This document shows positions 13,918 to 21,795 of a DNA stretch of 21,795 nucleotides, piece by piece. Each line of letters opens with the position of its first letter. Positions within the stretch are counted from its first letter, which is position 1. This stretch comes from an uncultured Flavobacteriales bacterium. GTDB taxonomy: Bacteria > Bacteroidota > Bacteroidia > Flavobacteriales > Crocinitomicaceae. A program made the position numbers and the translations under genes. The notes beneath the pieces are model-generated. The model was not told where the DNA came from, ran no database searches, and was given only the letters and a program-made list of their open reading frames with translations. The DNA is taken from NCBI GenBank assembly GCA_946480815.1, contig CAMLLB010000063.1:1-21795 (forward strand), written 5' to 3'.

Positions 13918-14265
13918 ATGAAAGAAATCGAATCAAAACAGGATGTGGAATTGCTGATAGATACCTTCTATCAAAAACTGGTAAAAGATGATTTAGTGTC
14001 ACATTTCTTTGCACATCTTGATCTGAAGGAGCATTTACCAAAAGTGGTGCAGTTCTGGAGTTTTATTCTATTGGATGAAGCAGGATACAGCGCCAATATG
14101 ATGGAAAAACATGCACGATTAAACCTCGACGAAGCATCCTTTGACCGTTGGTTGAAATTATTCCATGAAACGGTCGATCAGTTTTTTACCGGTGAGAAAG
14201 CAGAATTGGCCAAACAGCGCTCTGCATTGATCGCCTGGACGATGAAAACGAAATTCCTTAAGTAA
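13918..14265 (+). CDS. Truncated haemoglobin, group III
   Basis: The 115-residue globin has group III traits when compared from memory with Campylobacter Ctb: Tyr B10 as Y18 in TFYQKL, a candidate distal His E7 as H39 in KEHLPKVVQFW, proximal His F8 as H65 in MEKHARLNL, and the FDRWLKLF segment. It lacks the Gly-Gly motifs of groups I and II. It binds haem and O2 or NO in the cytoplasm; a role in nitric-oxide or oxygen handling is the family expectation. The gene is single and ends before a long inverted repeat. Confidence 0.9.
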   Translation: MKEIESKQDVELLIDTFYQKLVKDDLVSHFFAHLDLKEHLPKVVQFWSFILLDEAGYSANMMEKHARLNLDEASFDRWLKLFHETVDQFFTGEKAELAKQRSALIAWTMKTKFLK

Positions 14266-14270
14266 TTCCG

Positions 14271-14360
14271 AATTCATGTCATGTCGAGTTTCTGCCTGTA
14301 TTCTCGATACGCTTCGCACTCGAATTGACACAGGCAGAAGTATCGAGACAGACATGAATT
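14271..14360. repeat. Long imperfect inverted repeat between convergent genes
   Basis: aattcatgtc (14271-14280) pairs with gacatgaatt (14351-14360), and gtttctgcctgt (14288-14299) with acaggcagaag (14330-14340) nearly perfectly. The centre (ctcgatacgcttcgcactcg) resembles short palindromic repeats scattered in Bacteroidota genomes. It probably stops transcription from both sides and overlaps the stop codon of the minus-strand gene. Confidence 0.65.
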
Positions 14361-17040
14361 AGCGCAACAGCATAACATGCCCGGTAATCAATTCCGCATT
14401 CGCATAAGGAGCGCAGGAAACATAACGGATCACATAACTGTAAGTATCTTCTTTGCACGGAAGCCCGGTAAATGTTCCATCCCAGTGCTCTTCAAAGTTT
14501 GTTGAGTGGTAAACTTCTTCTCCCCAGCGATTGAAAATTTTCATATCCCATTCAACCGGTTCCAGTCCCAGTTTCGGGTAGAAATCATTGTTGAATTCAT
14601 TTCCGTCCGGAGTGAAGGTATTCGGTACGTACACAACGAACGGTTCTATTGCGATACTTTGGAAGGCCGTATCGCTGCACCCGAACTGGTTGAAAACAAT
14701 TTGTTCGGGATAATGCATTCCGTCAGTGTAATAGGTATGACTTGGATTGGGATCAGTACTTCCGGATCCAAATTCATTGAAGAAATACGAAATGTGTGTT
14801 GCTCCCTGCGACAGGTCCGTAAATTGTATTTCCGAATCACAAATGGTCGTTTCCGTTTTATCTACCGAAAAACCTGCAATCGGTTTCGGGTGAACAGTAA
14901 TGAGGTCTTGCTGCAAGAGTGTAAACGTATCGACGCAACCAATGGTGGAGATCACCGTCAGTTCAACCGAATAGGTTCCCGCCGACTGGTAAATATGCAA
15001 GGGGCTCTCTTGCGTACTGCTTCCTCCGTCACCGAAGTCCCAGGTATAAAGTAAGGGAGCTTCATAATGGCTTAAATTGATGAATTGTGCCGGATAAGGT
15101 TCACACTTTAGTTCGTCATCAATCGTAAATCCGACCGTTGGAACAGAAAAGATAAAGACACTGGATTGAGCACTTTCCGTGCAATTTAAAAAGCTCGCAG
15201 TAAGCGTAACAGGGAATACTCCCGAGTTGTCAAAAACAACGTTGTTTACATTTAAACTGGTCGCATTGGATGGATTGGCATGACTTCCGAAATCCCAGGA
15301 ATAGGTCGTAATGGATGGTCCGGTAACATTCCCCACAAAATTAAAGCTGTTGTTGGTCACACAAAGCGAGTCATTATGCGTGAAGGCAACATTTAACGGT
15401 TCATAGATCGTGATATTTTGCACCATCGTATCCGTGCAATTCGGTCCGCTGCTGGCAATCAGTGTAATCGGATAAGTTCCTTCCGCCGGGAAGGTGTAAG
15501 TAGGAGATACCGCCGTACTGACATCCGTTGTAATTCCGGGAACACCGAAATCCCAGGAATAATTGGTGGATCCGGTTGAATTATTGGCAAAAGTCTGCGT
15601 ATATCCGATACATTCATGGTTTGTCTGAAAACCAACCTGCGGATCCGGTTTGTCGAAGAAGAAAATCGGTTTTGAGATCGTATCCGCACAAACGCTGTAG
15701 GTTCCGATAAGTGTTACCACATTTCCGGTGGATGAACTGAAAGCAACGTTGTTTACGTTTGAAGCAGTTGAAGTTCCCGGATTTGCATTCGGGCCGAAAT
15801 CCCAGTTAAATTGCGTGGTTGGTGGTCCATTGATAATTTGACTGTGGAAATCAAGTGTATTGTCAATGAAACAAGTGGAATCAACAAAGTCGAAATTGAC
15901 CTGGAACGGATTCTCCAGGATCAGGTCCACATACGTAGTATCGGTACAGGGCCATCCTGGATTTGCAACAAGCATAACGTGATAGGTTCCTGGTTGCGGA
16001 AAAACGTAAGTCGGTTCAAAGGCAGTGCTGTTGTCTGTTGTAATGTTTGTTACGCCAAAATCCCAATAATAACTGGAAGCTCCAAAGCTCTGATTGTCAA
16101 AAGTAAAGCTAAGTCCCTGGCAGTAAGAAATGAACCCCGGAGTGTTTTCCTGCTCTGTTACCACTGCTGAAAGCTGAACGTTGCAATTGACAACCCGGAA
16201 AAGGAAATCCCGTGTGACATAACTGATCAAAACGCCGTTTCTCCATTCATTCACACGAATTCCGACAACGTATAATCCCAGGTTATTTGCATCTACAAAT
16301 AATTGTCCTGTTGTCGGATTAATGGTTGTTGTAGATCCCGGGCCAAGTGGAATTGCCTGGCTGAACGAGCCTCCCCAAACTACATTGGGATAAGGCGGGT
16401 TCGGGATTGGGTTTGGAGCGGGATTCAGTGAATTCGCTCCTGCATGCGGTGTTACTAATTCGTATGACAAGCTGTCTCCGTCCGGATCTGTTGCACTGTG
16501 ATCAAAATTCAGGTTCTCGTTGTTGCAAATTACCAACGGCGGATAATTTACGAAACGAGCAGAACTGTTAATGTATTGATTTTGTCCACCGGGCGGAATA
16601 ATTGCTTTGATTGTTAGACCGGTATCATCCGGGTTGACAAGGTTCGTAATGTTTGGTCCGCGACAACAACGCTGATAGGCAACAATGTAACCGCTTACGG
16701 AAGGCGGGAGATTCAGAATGACCGTATAAATTGCTCTTTCGGTACAAATCCCGGTCGGAGCAGTAATACAGGGATTGTTGAAGATGATCGGAAGCACGGT
16801 ACTTCCCGGAAAGGCAACATTCTCATCTGAGATCCGGATTCCTGTACCTGTAAAAACGCTTAAAGGCATTGGGGAGTCGTAAGATGCACCGGTTGAAGCA
16901 CAATCACGGTAAAGTGCAATATAGAACCTGTAATTGTTTCCTCCAAGGTAGTCGTAATAGATTTCACCTCCCACGATGTGTGATGCCTGGGAAGGAATCG
17001 CCCAAACCAACAAGAATAGCATTATGAGGTTTTTACGCAT
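14359..17040 (-). CDS. PKD-repeat surface protein with T9SS type B sorting domain
   Basis: The 893-residue protein begins with a signal peptide (residues 1-19, ending SQAS) and an N-terminal domain HIVGGEIYYDYLGGNNYRF found in many flavobacterial gliding-associated proteins. About six PKD-like domains follow, marked by YYWDFG, FNWDFG, YSWDFG (twice), YTWDFGDGG and a degenerate FFNEFGSG. The last 90 residues form a gliding-motility-associated (type B) C-terminal domain: VPNTFTPDGNEFNNDF, MKIFNRWGEEVY, WDGTFTG, and a final HVMLLR. It should be exported by T9SS and held at or released from the surface. Role as adhesin or matrix protein is inference. It is divergent from the sensor kinase gene. 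Confidence 0.92.
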   Translation of the reverse strand: MRKNLIMLFLLVWAIPSQASHIVGGEIYYDYLGGNNYRFYIALYRDCASTGASYDSPMPLSVFTGTGIRISDENVAFPGSTVLPIIFNNPCITAPTGICTERAIYTVILNLPPSVSGYIVAYQRCCRGPNITNLVNPDDTGLTIKAIIPPGGQNQYINSSARFVNYPPLVICNNENLNFDHSATDPDGDSLSYELVTPHAGANSLNPAPNPIPNPPYPNVVWGGSFSQAIPLGPGSTTTINPTTGQLFVDANNLGLYVVGIRVNEWRNGVLISYVTRDFLFRVVNCNVQLSAVVTEQENTPGFISYCQGLSFTFDNQSFGASSYYWDFGVTNITTDNSTAFEPTYVFPQPGTYHVMLVANPGWPCTDTTYVDLILENPFQVNFDFVDSTCFIDNTLDFHSQIINGPPTTQFNWDFGPNANPGTSTASNVNNVAFSSSTGNVVTLIGTYSVCADTISKPIFFFDKPDPQVGFQTNHECIGYTQTFANNSTGSTNYSWDFGVPGITTDVSTAVSPTYTFPAEGTYPITLIASSGPNCTDTMVQNITIYEPLNVAFTHNDSLCVTNNSFNFVGNVTGPSITTYSWDFGSHANPSNATSLNVNNVVFDNSGVFPVTLTASFLNCTESAQSSVFIFSVPTVGFTIDDELKCEPYPAQFINLSHYEAPLLYTWDFGDGGSSTQESPLHIYQSAGTYSVELTVISTIGCVDTFTLLQQDLITVHPKPIAGFSVDKTETTICDSEIQFTDLSQGATHISYFFNEFGSGSTDPNPSHTYYTDGMHYPEQIVFNQFGCSDTAFQSIAIEPFVVYVPNTFTPDGNEFNNDFYPKLGLEPVEWDMKIFNRWGEEVYHSTNFEEHWDGTFTGLPCKEDTYSYVIRYVSCAPYANAELITGHVMLLR

Positions 17041-17235
17041 AAACGGAGAAAAGCATTTTAAAATTCAGTATTTTTTTTTTAATCTTTAAAAGTTTGACCT
17101 GCTATTGATTAAACGGTTCAATTTGTCATGTTAACGGGGCAAATCTTGTCAAAGTTCATGCCATTCCAAAAGTGATCCGGCAATATTCTTATTCCAAACT
17201 CGCGTTATTTGAAATATAGTTTCGAAATTGGTGAC

Positions 17236-20200
17236 ATGAAATTTAGACTTTGGTTGCTCTTTTTAGTGTTAAATCTGTCCCTTTTTGCACAAAGAGGCCT
17301 GATTCAATACTCCAAAGAAAATGGATTGATATCTAATGAAATTCGCGCTGTTGCTTATGACCAGAAAGGATTTATCTGGTTAGCTACCCCAAAAGGGATT
17401 GAACGCTTTGACGGGCAACGCTTTATTCACTTCAAACACGATCCGGTAGATTCCTTATCCATTGCTTCAAATGATATCCAGGGATTGGTTTTTGACGGGA
17501 ACAAAACGATTTGGGCTTTTACATATAATAAGGGCTTGATTGCAATTGAAACAGAAACCTTCGATATTTCCAATTACAGCAAACGGAATATCGCTTCTTT
17601 CGGAAGTAACCGGATCAGTAATTTGGTGATCCTTGACCAGATCATTTGGTATACCTCAGTTGAAGGGAAGTTGTATTCATTTGATCCTGAAAGCAGGAAG
17701 ACGCAGGTTTTTTCGGTCAATCATCCTGATGCAAAAGTTACCGGTTTGAATGCCATTCTGATAGATCAGCTGGATTCAACCAAATTGTGGATCCAGGCAA
17801 TGGACGGTTTGTACTCCTTCGGAGTTAAAAATAAAAAATGGAAACAATTCAAATTTAAAAGATCAACGGATATAAATCCGGGTGAGACGATCTATTACAG
17901 GAACCAGATGACCTGCGCAGTTCAGGACAGTAAAGGAAACCTGTTTATCGGGTTAAGAAGAGGAGGCTTACTTTATTTTGATCAGTACCAGGGATTATTC
18001 AAATCATTCCCGATTTCCATTGAAGATTTGAAATACCAGGAAATTTCTTCGATCCAATGGCGCGATTCAAGATACCTGTATCTCTGTCTTTTGAACAAGG
18101 AAATACTGCTTTTTGATACCAGTAAAAAGGAATACGTACGCTATGAGGAGTCGGAAAGAAGTGCGGTTATGCCTTTTCACATCACGAAATTCGGTTCGCA
18201 GTTGGCAATTGCCAGTTCCAATGCAGGCCTTTTTGTACATGATGAATCGTTGATCTACGGAACGAAAGTGGGAACGGAAATGCAATTGCATGCAGTGCGT
18301 TATTCTCCTGATCAAAGAAATGCCTACCAATTGGTGGGAAATACCTCAACTGTCTTAAAACGAATAGTGGGTAATGGCCCGGAAACAATTCAATTGACCG
18401 GACTCATTGATGCGAAGTCCTTTTATTACCTGCAGGACGGAAGTATGCTTGTGGTGGGTGCAAACGGTTTGATTCGGATCGACAGGAATTACAAAACGGT
18501 GAAAAAAATGCTGCATTCCAATCACCAATCCATAGATAAACGTTTTCAGAATTCCTTGCTGGTCGGGGATTCCTTGTTATTTATCGGTACACTGGACGCA
18601 AGTTTGCTCCGTTATAGACTGTCCGATTTTAGCTGCAAACGGATTTATTCGATTTCGAAAGAAACAAAATTGGATGAAACACGAGAATATTTTCCCCTGG
18701 CGATGGTTTACTTCGATCAAGCTGTTTACTTCTCTGAAAATGAACAGTTATACCGTTACAGGATCGATTCAAAACAAGTGGAAAAGATAAAACTCTTCAA
18801 TCATGAGAATACGGACCAGATAACCTGTTTGGCTATGGGTCGGAAGGGAAAATTGTGGATCGGGACCAGGGCAAGCGGGGTTTGGAGTTATGAATTGAAG
18901 ACAAAGAAACTGCAGAATGAGTTTACTTCATTCAACGGCCTGCAAAATGACGAGGTGAATCAGCTGACACTGGATTCCAAAGGAAGACTGTGGATCCTGA
19001 ATCCTTCCTGTATTGCGATTGTGAATACCTTTTCAGGAAAAGTTCAAAGCCTGGAAAAACGAAATGGGATAAGCGATGTGTTCGGAATAAATATAACTCC
19101 TGATTCCATTTATTTTCTCCAGAGAAATTCATACGTGGTCGGTGATATTGCAAAGAATTTACCATTGAGAAAAAAAGCCATTCCTTATGTTATCCAGGTG
19201 AGGGATATGAATGGATTGAGCCGGTTTTCTACTCAGAAAATCAAATACTCCTATGATCAAAATAACCTGGTTTTTGAATTCGGTGTTCATGATTTTTCAA
19301 ACTCAGAAAATAATTTGGTGAGTTACCGTTTGCTTGGATTGGATAACAAATGGACGAACGGAAATCAGAAAAATGAAGCATTTTATCACAATTTACCAAG
19401 CGGAAAATATATTTTTCAGGTACAGGTGGTGGAGGGAGATGAATCTACGATCAGTTCGTATTCATTCAAAATTACACGGCCGTTTTGGCGACGTTGGTGG
19501 TTCATAGCACTGGCATCCCTGGTCATTGCTTTCAGTATTTGGTATTTTATGCGTTCGCGCATCAGGCGCATTCAAAGTACGGAGCAAATGAAGTCTGAAT
19601 TCAGTTTGCAGATCAATGAATTGGAGTCCAGGGCCTTGCGTGCTCAAATGAACCCTCATTTTTTATTCAATAGTTTGAATTCAATTCGCCTCTTTATTCT
19701 GAAAGATGAGGTTGACAACGCTGCGGATTACATTGCAAAGTTCTCCAAACTCCTGCGCATGATCCTGAATTATTCCCGCCAGGATATGATTACGGTTTAC
19801 GACGAAATCCAGTCATTGAAATTGTACCTGGAGTTTGAACGCCTGCGTTTTGACCAGGATTTTGATTTCGACTTACAGATTGACGGACAGGAAGTATTGG
19901 ATTGTCAGATTCCACCGATGATTATCCAGCCATTTATTGAAAATGCCATTTGGCACGGTTTGATGCCCCGAACGGAAGAAGGAGGAAAAATCCGTGTTTC
20001 ATTTCAAAAACAGCTTAGCGGACTTTACGTGATGGTACAGGATAACGGCATCGGAAGAGAGAAGGCAAAAGAGAATAACCGGAAACGGTCTTTGAAGGAG
20101 GGAAGTGTCGGGCTTCAAATTACGAAGGATCGATTGCGCTCATTGACTTTGCGGACGAAAAGACAGAATGAATTTGAAATTGAAGATTTAATTGACGAAA

Positions 20201-20253
20201 ATGGTCAGGCAATCGGAACTTTAGTTACCTTGTACTTTGAAACACCAAACTAG
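17236..20253 (+). CDS. Propeller-type sensor histidine kinase (Y_Y_Y, LytS-like kinase)
   Basis: The product is 1005 residues from ATG 17236: a signal peptide (MKFRLWLLFLVLNLSLFAQ), a large beta-propeller (about 20-640) with Reg_prop motifs such as GFIWLATPKGIERFDG and GKLWIGTRASGVWSY, a Y_Y_Y domain (about 660-750; YRLLGLDNKW, LPSGKYIFQV), one membrane segment (WWFIALASLVIAFSIWYF), a short coiled linker, and a HisKA_LytS-type kinase with phospho-His at about 808 in MNPHFLFNSLNS, then the ATPase N-box IQPFIENAIWHG and G-box DNGIGR. The sensor lies in the periplasm, the kinase in the cytoplasm. A TTG at 17209 in the same frame would add nine polar residues before the signal peptide and is rejected. 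It is cotranscribed with the regulator gene 2 nt downstream. Confidence 0.92.
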   Translation: MKFRLWLLFLVLNLSLFAQRGLIQYSKENGLISNEIRAVAYDQKGFIWLATPKGIERFDGQRFIHFKHDPVDSLSIASNDIQGLVFDGNKTIWAFTYNKGLIAIETETFDISNYSKRNIASFGSNRISNLVILDQIIWYTSVEGKLYSFDPESRKTQVFSVNHPDAKVTGLNAILIDQLDSTKLWIQAMDGLYSFGVKNKKWKQFKFKRSTDINPGETIYYRNQMTCAVQDSKGNLFIGLRRGGLLYFDQYQGLFKSFPISIEDLKYQEISSIQWRDSRYLYLCLLNKEILLFDTSKKEYVRYEESERSAVMPFHITKFGSQLAIASSNAGLFVHDESLIYGTKVGTEMQLHAVRYSPDQRNAYQLVGNTSTVLKRIVGNGPETIQLTGLIDAKSFYYLQDGSMLVVGANGLIRIDRNYKTVKKMLHSNHQSIDKRFQNSLLVGDSLLFIGTLDASLLRYRLSDFSCKRIYSISKETKLDETREYFPLAMVYFDQAVYFSENEQLYRYRIDSKQVEKIKLFNHENTDQITCLAMGRKGKLWIGTRASGVWSYELKTKKLQNEFTSFNGLQNDEVNQLTLDSKGRLWILNPSCIAIVNTFSGKVQSLEKRNGISDVFGINITPDSIYFLQRNSYVVGDIAKNLPLRKKAIPYVIQVRDMNGLSRFSTQKIKYSYDQNNLVFEFGVHDFSNSENNLVSYRLLGLDNKWTNGNQKNEAFYHNLPSGKYIFQVQVVEGDESTISSYSFKITRPFWRRWWFIALASLVIAFSIWYFMRSRIRRIQSTEQMKSEFSLQINELESRALRAQMNPHFLFNSLNSIRLFILKDEVDNAADYIAKFSKLLRMILNYSRQDMITVYDEIQSLKLYLEFERLRFDQDFDFDLQIDGQEVLDCQIPPMIIQPFIENAIWHGLMPRTEEGGKIRVSFQKQLSGLYVMVQDNGIGREKAKENNRKRSLKEGSVGLQITKDRLRSLTLRTKRQNEFEIEDLIDENGQAIGTLVTLYFETPN

Positions 20254-20255
20254 AT

Positions 20256-20981
20256 ATGAAATTACGTGCAATTATTGTTGATGATGAAAGGCACAGTTTA
20301 GAAACTACTGCTATATTAATTCGAAAGTTTTGTCCTGATGTAGAGGTGATTGCAGAATTACAAAGCCCGATTGACGCTGTCGAAATAATTAATACCGAAG
20401 AGCCGGACCTGCTCTTTCTTGATATATCAATGCCAAAGATGAATGGCTTTGAATTGTTGAATGTGTTGACCTATAAAGAGGCCGATGTGATTTTCACTAC
20501 GGCTTACGATGAATATGCCCTGGAAGGCTTCAAACAGGGTGCCGTTCACTACCTGGTAAAACCAATTGATGCGGAAGACCTGGTAGAAAGTGTTCAGCGC
20601 GTTAAAAAGAAACGGACGGAAGGGAAATCTTCCGGGCTCAATGGAATGGGCTTAAAGCCGAAAATTCCGATTTCCTCCCTGAATGGAGTGGAGCTGATTG
20701 AAGTAGACCAGATCATTCGCTGTGAATCAGACGGGAATTATACAACTATCGTGCTGCATCAGCGCAAGATCACTGTTTCGAAAACATTGAAAGAAATTGA
20801 AAAACAGTTGGTGGATTTTCCGTTCTTTTTCCGTCTGCACAATTCCCATTTGGTAAACCTGAACCAGGTTGTAAAATACATTCGAGGGGAAGGCGGTTCT
20901 GTAATCTTATCCAACCAGGAAGAGATCGGTGTTTCCAGGAGTAAGAAAATGGAACTCCTTGACGTTTTAGGAATCAATTAA
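20256..20981 (+). CDS. LytTR-family response regulator
   Basis: The 241-residue protein has a receiver domain (1-120) with phospho-Asp D56 in LFLDISMPKMNG, the acidic pair near D9-D10, and K102 in HYLVKP. A LytTR DNA-binding domain follows (about 140-238: CESDGNYTTI, FFFRLHNSHLVNLNQV, and the basic VSRSKK). It starts 2 nt after the kinase gene, so the two form one signalling pair. The target genes are unknown; the downstream secreted-protein gene and the divergent PKD gene are candidates by position only. Confidence 0.95.
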   Translation: MKLRAIIVDDERHSLETTAILIRKFCPDVEVIAELQSPIDAVEIINTEEPDLLFLDISMPKMNGFELLNVLTYKEADVIFTTAYDEYALEGFKQGAVHYLVKPIDAEDLVESVQRVKKKRTEGKSSGLNGMGLKPKIPISSLNGVELIEVDQIIRCESDGNYTTIVLHQRKITVSKTLKEIEKQLVDFPFFFRLHNSHLVNLNQVVKYIRGEGGSVILSNQEEIGVSRSKKMELLDVLGIN

Positions 20982-21020
20982 GTAAGGAAACCACACACTG
21001 AAATGGAAGATCCACACTTT

Positions 21021-21055
21021 TTGGATAATCAGTTCTGTGCCTTTAATTACATTTG
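21021..21055 (+). promoter_or_regulatory. Promoter of DUF4412-like gene
   Basis: TACATTTG (21048-21055) matches TAnnTTTG and has TTG at 21021-21023, 24 nt upstream, one more than the usual range. ATG 21074 is 18 nt downstream. The gene thus seems to be transcribed separately from the kinase-regulator pair. Confidence 0.48.
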
Positions 21056-21073
21056 ACTGGTAAATACTACGTT

Positions 21074-21795
21074 ATGAAAGCACTTTTACTTGCATTGATT
21101 GTATCGTTCTTATCTTCAGTGACTTTTGGTCAGGAGGGTTTGATTAAGTCGATTGGGAACACTGCCAAAGAAAAGGCCAATGCCCAGGATTTTAATACGA
21201 CACGAAATAATAAGGAACGGGGTAATTTAAGAGAGGAAAAGAAATCAAAACAAGCTGAGCCTGCACCGGCTTCAGCACCTGCGCCTGAATCTTCTGAACC
21301 GGCTGCACCGGTTGAACCCGAAGCATCCGGAGAGTACCAGGCTTCCTATACGTTTACAAGCAGTGTTACCTATTCAATGGAGAATTCCAAAAAACCGGGT
21401 GAATCTCAAACCATCAATTACAATTTCGGGGATCAGGTGATCAAAATGGAAGCCGTGGGTCAGTTCATGTCATCCATTATCGATTCAAAAAATGGAGTAA
21501 TGATCATGCTGAATGAAAAAGAGAAAACAGCCATGGTGATGTCTACCAAAGCAATGGAGGCTGCAATGAAACAGCAGCAGATGAACCAGGGAGAGAAACC
21601 GGAGGCGAAAGTCACCAAAACCGGAAGAACGAAAACCATTTTAGGATATAAATGTGAAGAAGTACTGATCGAATCAGATAAGAAAACAGAGGTGTGGATT
21701 ACGAAAGATGCAGGCATTGATGTAAGTAATACCTTCGCAAACATGAATAAAACTTCCCAGTCTCAAATTCCCAATGAAGCTTTCACGGAAGGTGG
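21074..21795 (+). CDS. Secreted DUF4412-like protein (C-terminus beyond window)
   Basis: Translation from ATG 21074 is open to the right edge (240 codons). Residues 1-19 are a signal peptide (MKALLLALIVSFLSSVTFG). Residues about 20-60 are charged, and residues 60-88 are an Ala/Pro/Glu-rich linker (PAPASAPAPESSEPAAPVEP). From about residue 90 a DUF4412-like beta domain begins, with YTFTSSVTYSM, MIMLNEKEKTAMVM, the family-like TGRTKTILGYKCEEV and VWITKDAG. DUF4412 proteins are extracytoplasmic in Bacteroidota and have no assigned function. The frame on the opposite strand here is a shadow. The gene may be a target of the adjacent two-component system, by position only. Confidence 0.78.
   Translation, partial: MKALLLALIVSFLSSVTFGQEGLIKSIGNTAKEKANAQDFNTTRNNKERGNLREEKKSKQAEPAPASAPAPESSEPAAPVEPEASGEYQASYTFTSSVTYSMENSKKPGESQTINYNFGDQVIKMEAVGQFMSSIIDSKNGVMIMLNEKEKTAMVMSTKAMEAAMKQQQMNQGEKPEAKVTKTGRTKTILGYKCEEVLIESDKKTEVWITKDAGIDVSNTFANMNKTSQSQIPNEAFTEG

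Noticed and set aside
14506..16170. Plus-strand frames of 119-182 codons opposite the PKD gene
   Set aside because: No recognisable motif; the minus-strand PKD and T9SS domains explain the region fully.
17209..17235. TTG start for the sensor kinase
   Set aside because: It puts polar residues ahead of a clear signal peptide; ATG 17236 is better.
21460..21744. Minus-strand 94-codon frame with hydrophobic stretches
   Set aside because: It is antisense to the DUF4412-like gene, which has a signal peptide, a promoter and a family-like sequence.

Overview
The window looks like chromosomal DNA of a member of the Bacteroidota, most likely order Flavobacteriales (a Fluviicola/Crocinitomicaceae-like organism is my guess, not a proof). 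The signs are Bacteroidota-type -7 promoter elements (TAnnTTTG) upstream of several genes, start codons in A/T-rich leaders without Shine-Dalgarno sequences, a SprB-repeat surface protein, a type IX secretion (T9SS) type B C-terminal domain, a small DUF6952-like protein next to a thioredoxin and a peroxiredoxin, and a propeller/Y_Y_Y sensor kinase paired with a LytTR regulator. No tRNA, rRNA, CRISPR array, transposase or integrase was seen.

Region 1 (1-5992, minus strand) is the most unusual part. One candidate promoter at 5959-5992 precedes five closely spaced co-directional genes: two tandem tail-collar (microcystin-dependent/MdpB-like) proteins, a type 1 periplasmic-binding-protein fold with no signal peptide, a formyltransferase of the Fmt/PurN family whose ATG overlaps the previous stop (TGATG), and a large secreted SprB-repeat protein that runs off the left edge. 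A GC-rich hairpin followed by a T-run separates the collar pair from the other three genes and could set their ratio. I do not know a described function for this combination.

Region 2 (6193-7050): two plus-strand cold-shock-domain genes, one short and canonical, one with a lysine-rich N-terminal extension, ending in a terminator shared with the convergent stress genes.

Region 3 (7048-9933) is a peroxide-stress block. On the minus strand lie a 2-Cys peroxiredoxin, an atypical CGNC thioredoxin and a DUF6952-like protein in one operon, preceded by dps. An OxyR-like LysR regulator with both redox cysteines is transcribed divergently from dps. Short related inverted repeats flank dps.

Region 4 (9962-14360) holds single genes: a secreted CAP-domain protein with a possible OmpA-like segment, a gamma-carbonic-anhydrase-family hexapeptide protein, a Cys-rich lipoprotein of unknown function, and a group III truncated haemoglobin. 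Strong hairpins lie between them; one sits upstream of two divergent genes, where no known transcript ends.

Region 5 (14359-21795): a T9SS type B PKD-repeat surface protein on the minus strand, and on the plus strand a propeller sensor histidine kinase plus LytTR response regulator (2 nt apart), followed by a secreted DUF4412-like protein cut by the right edge.
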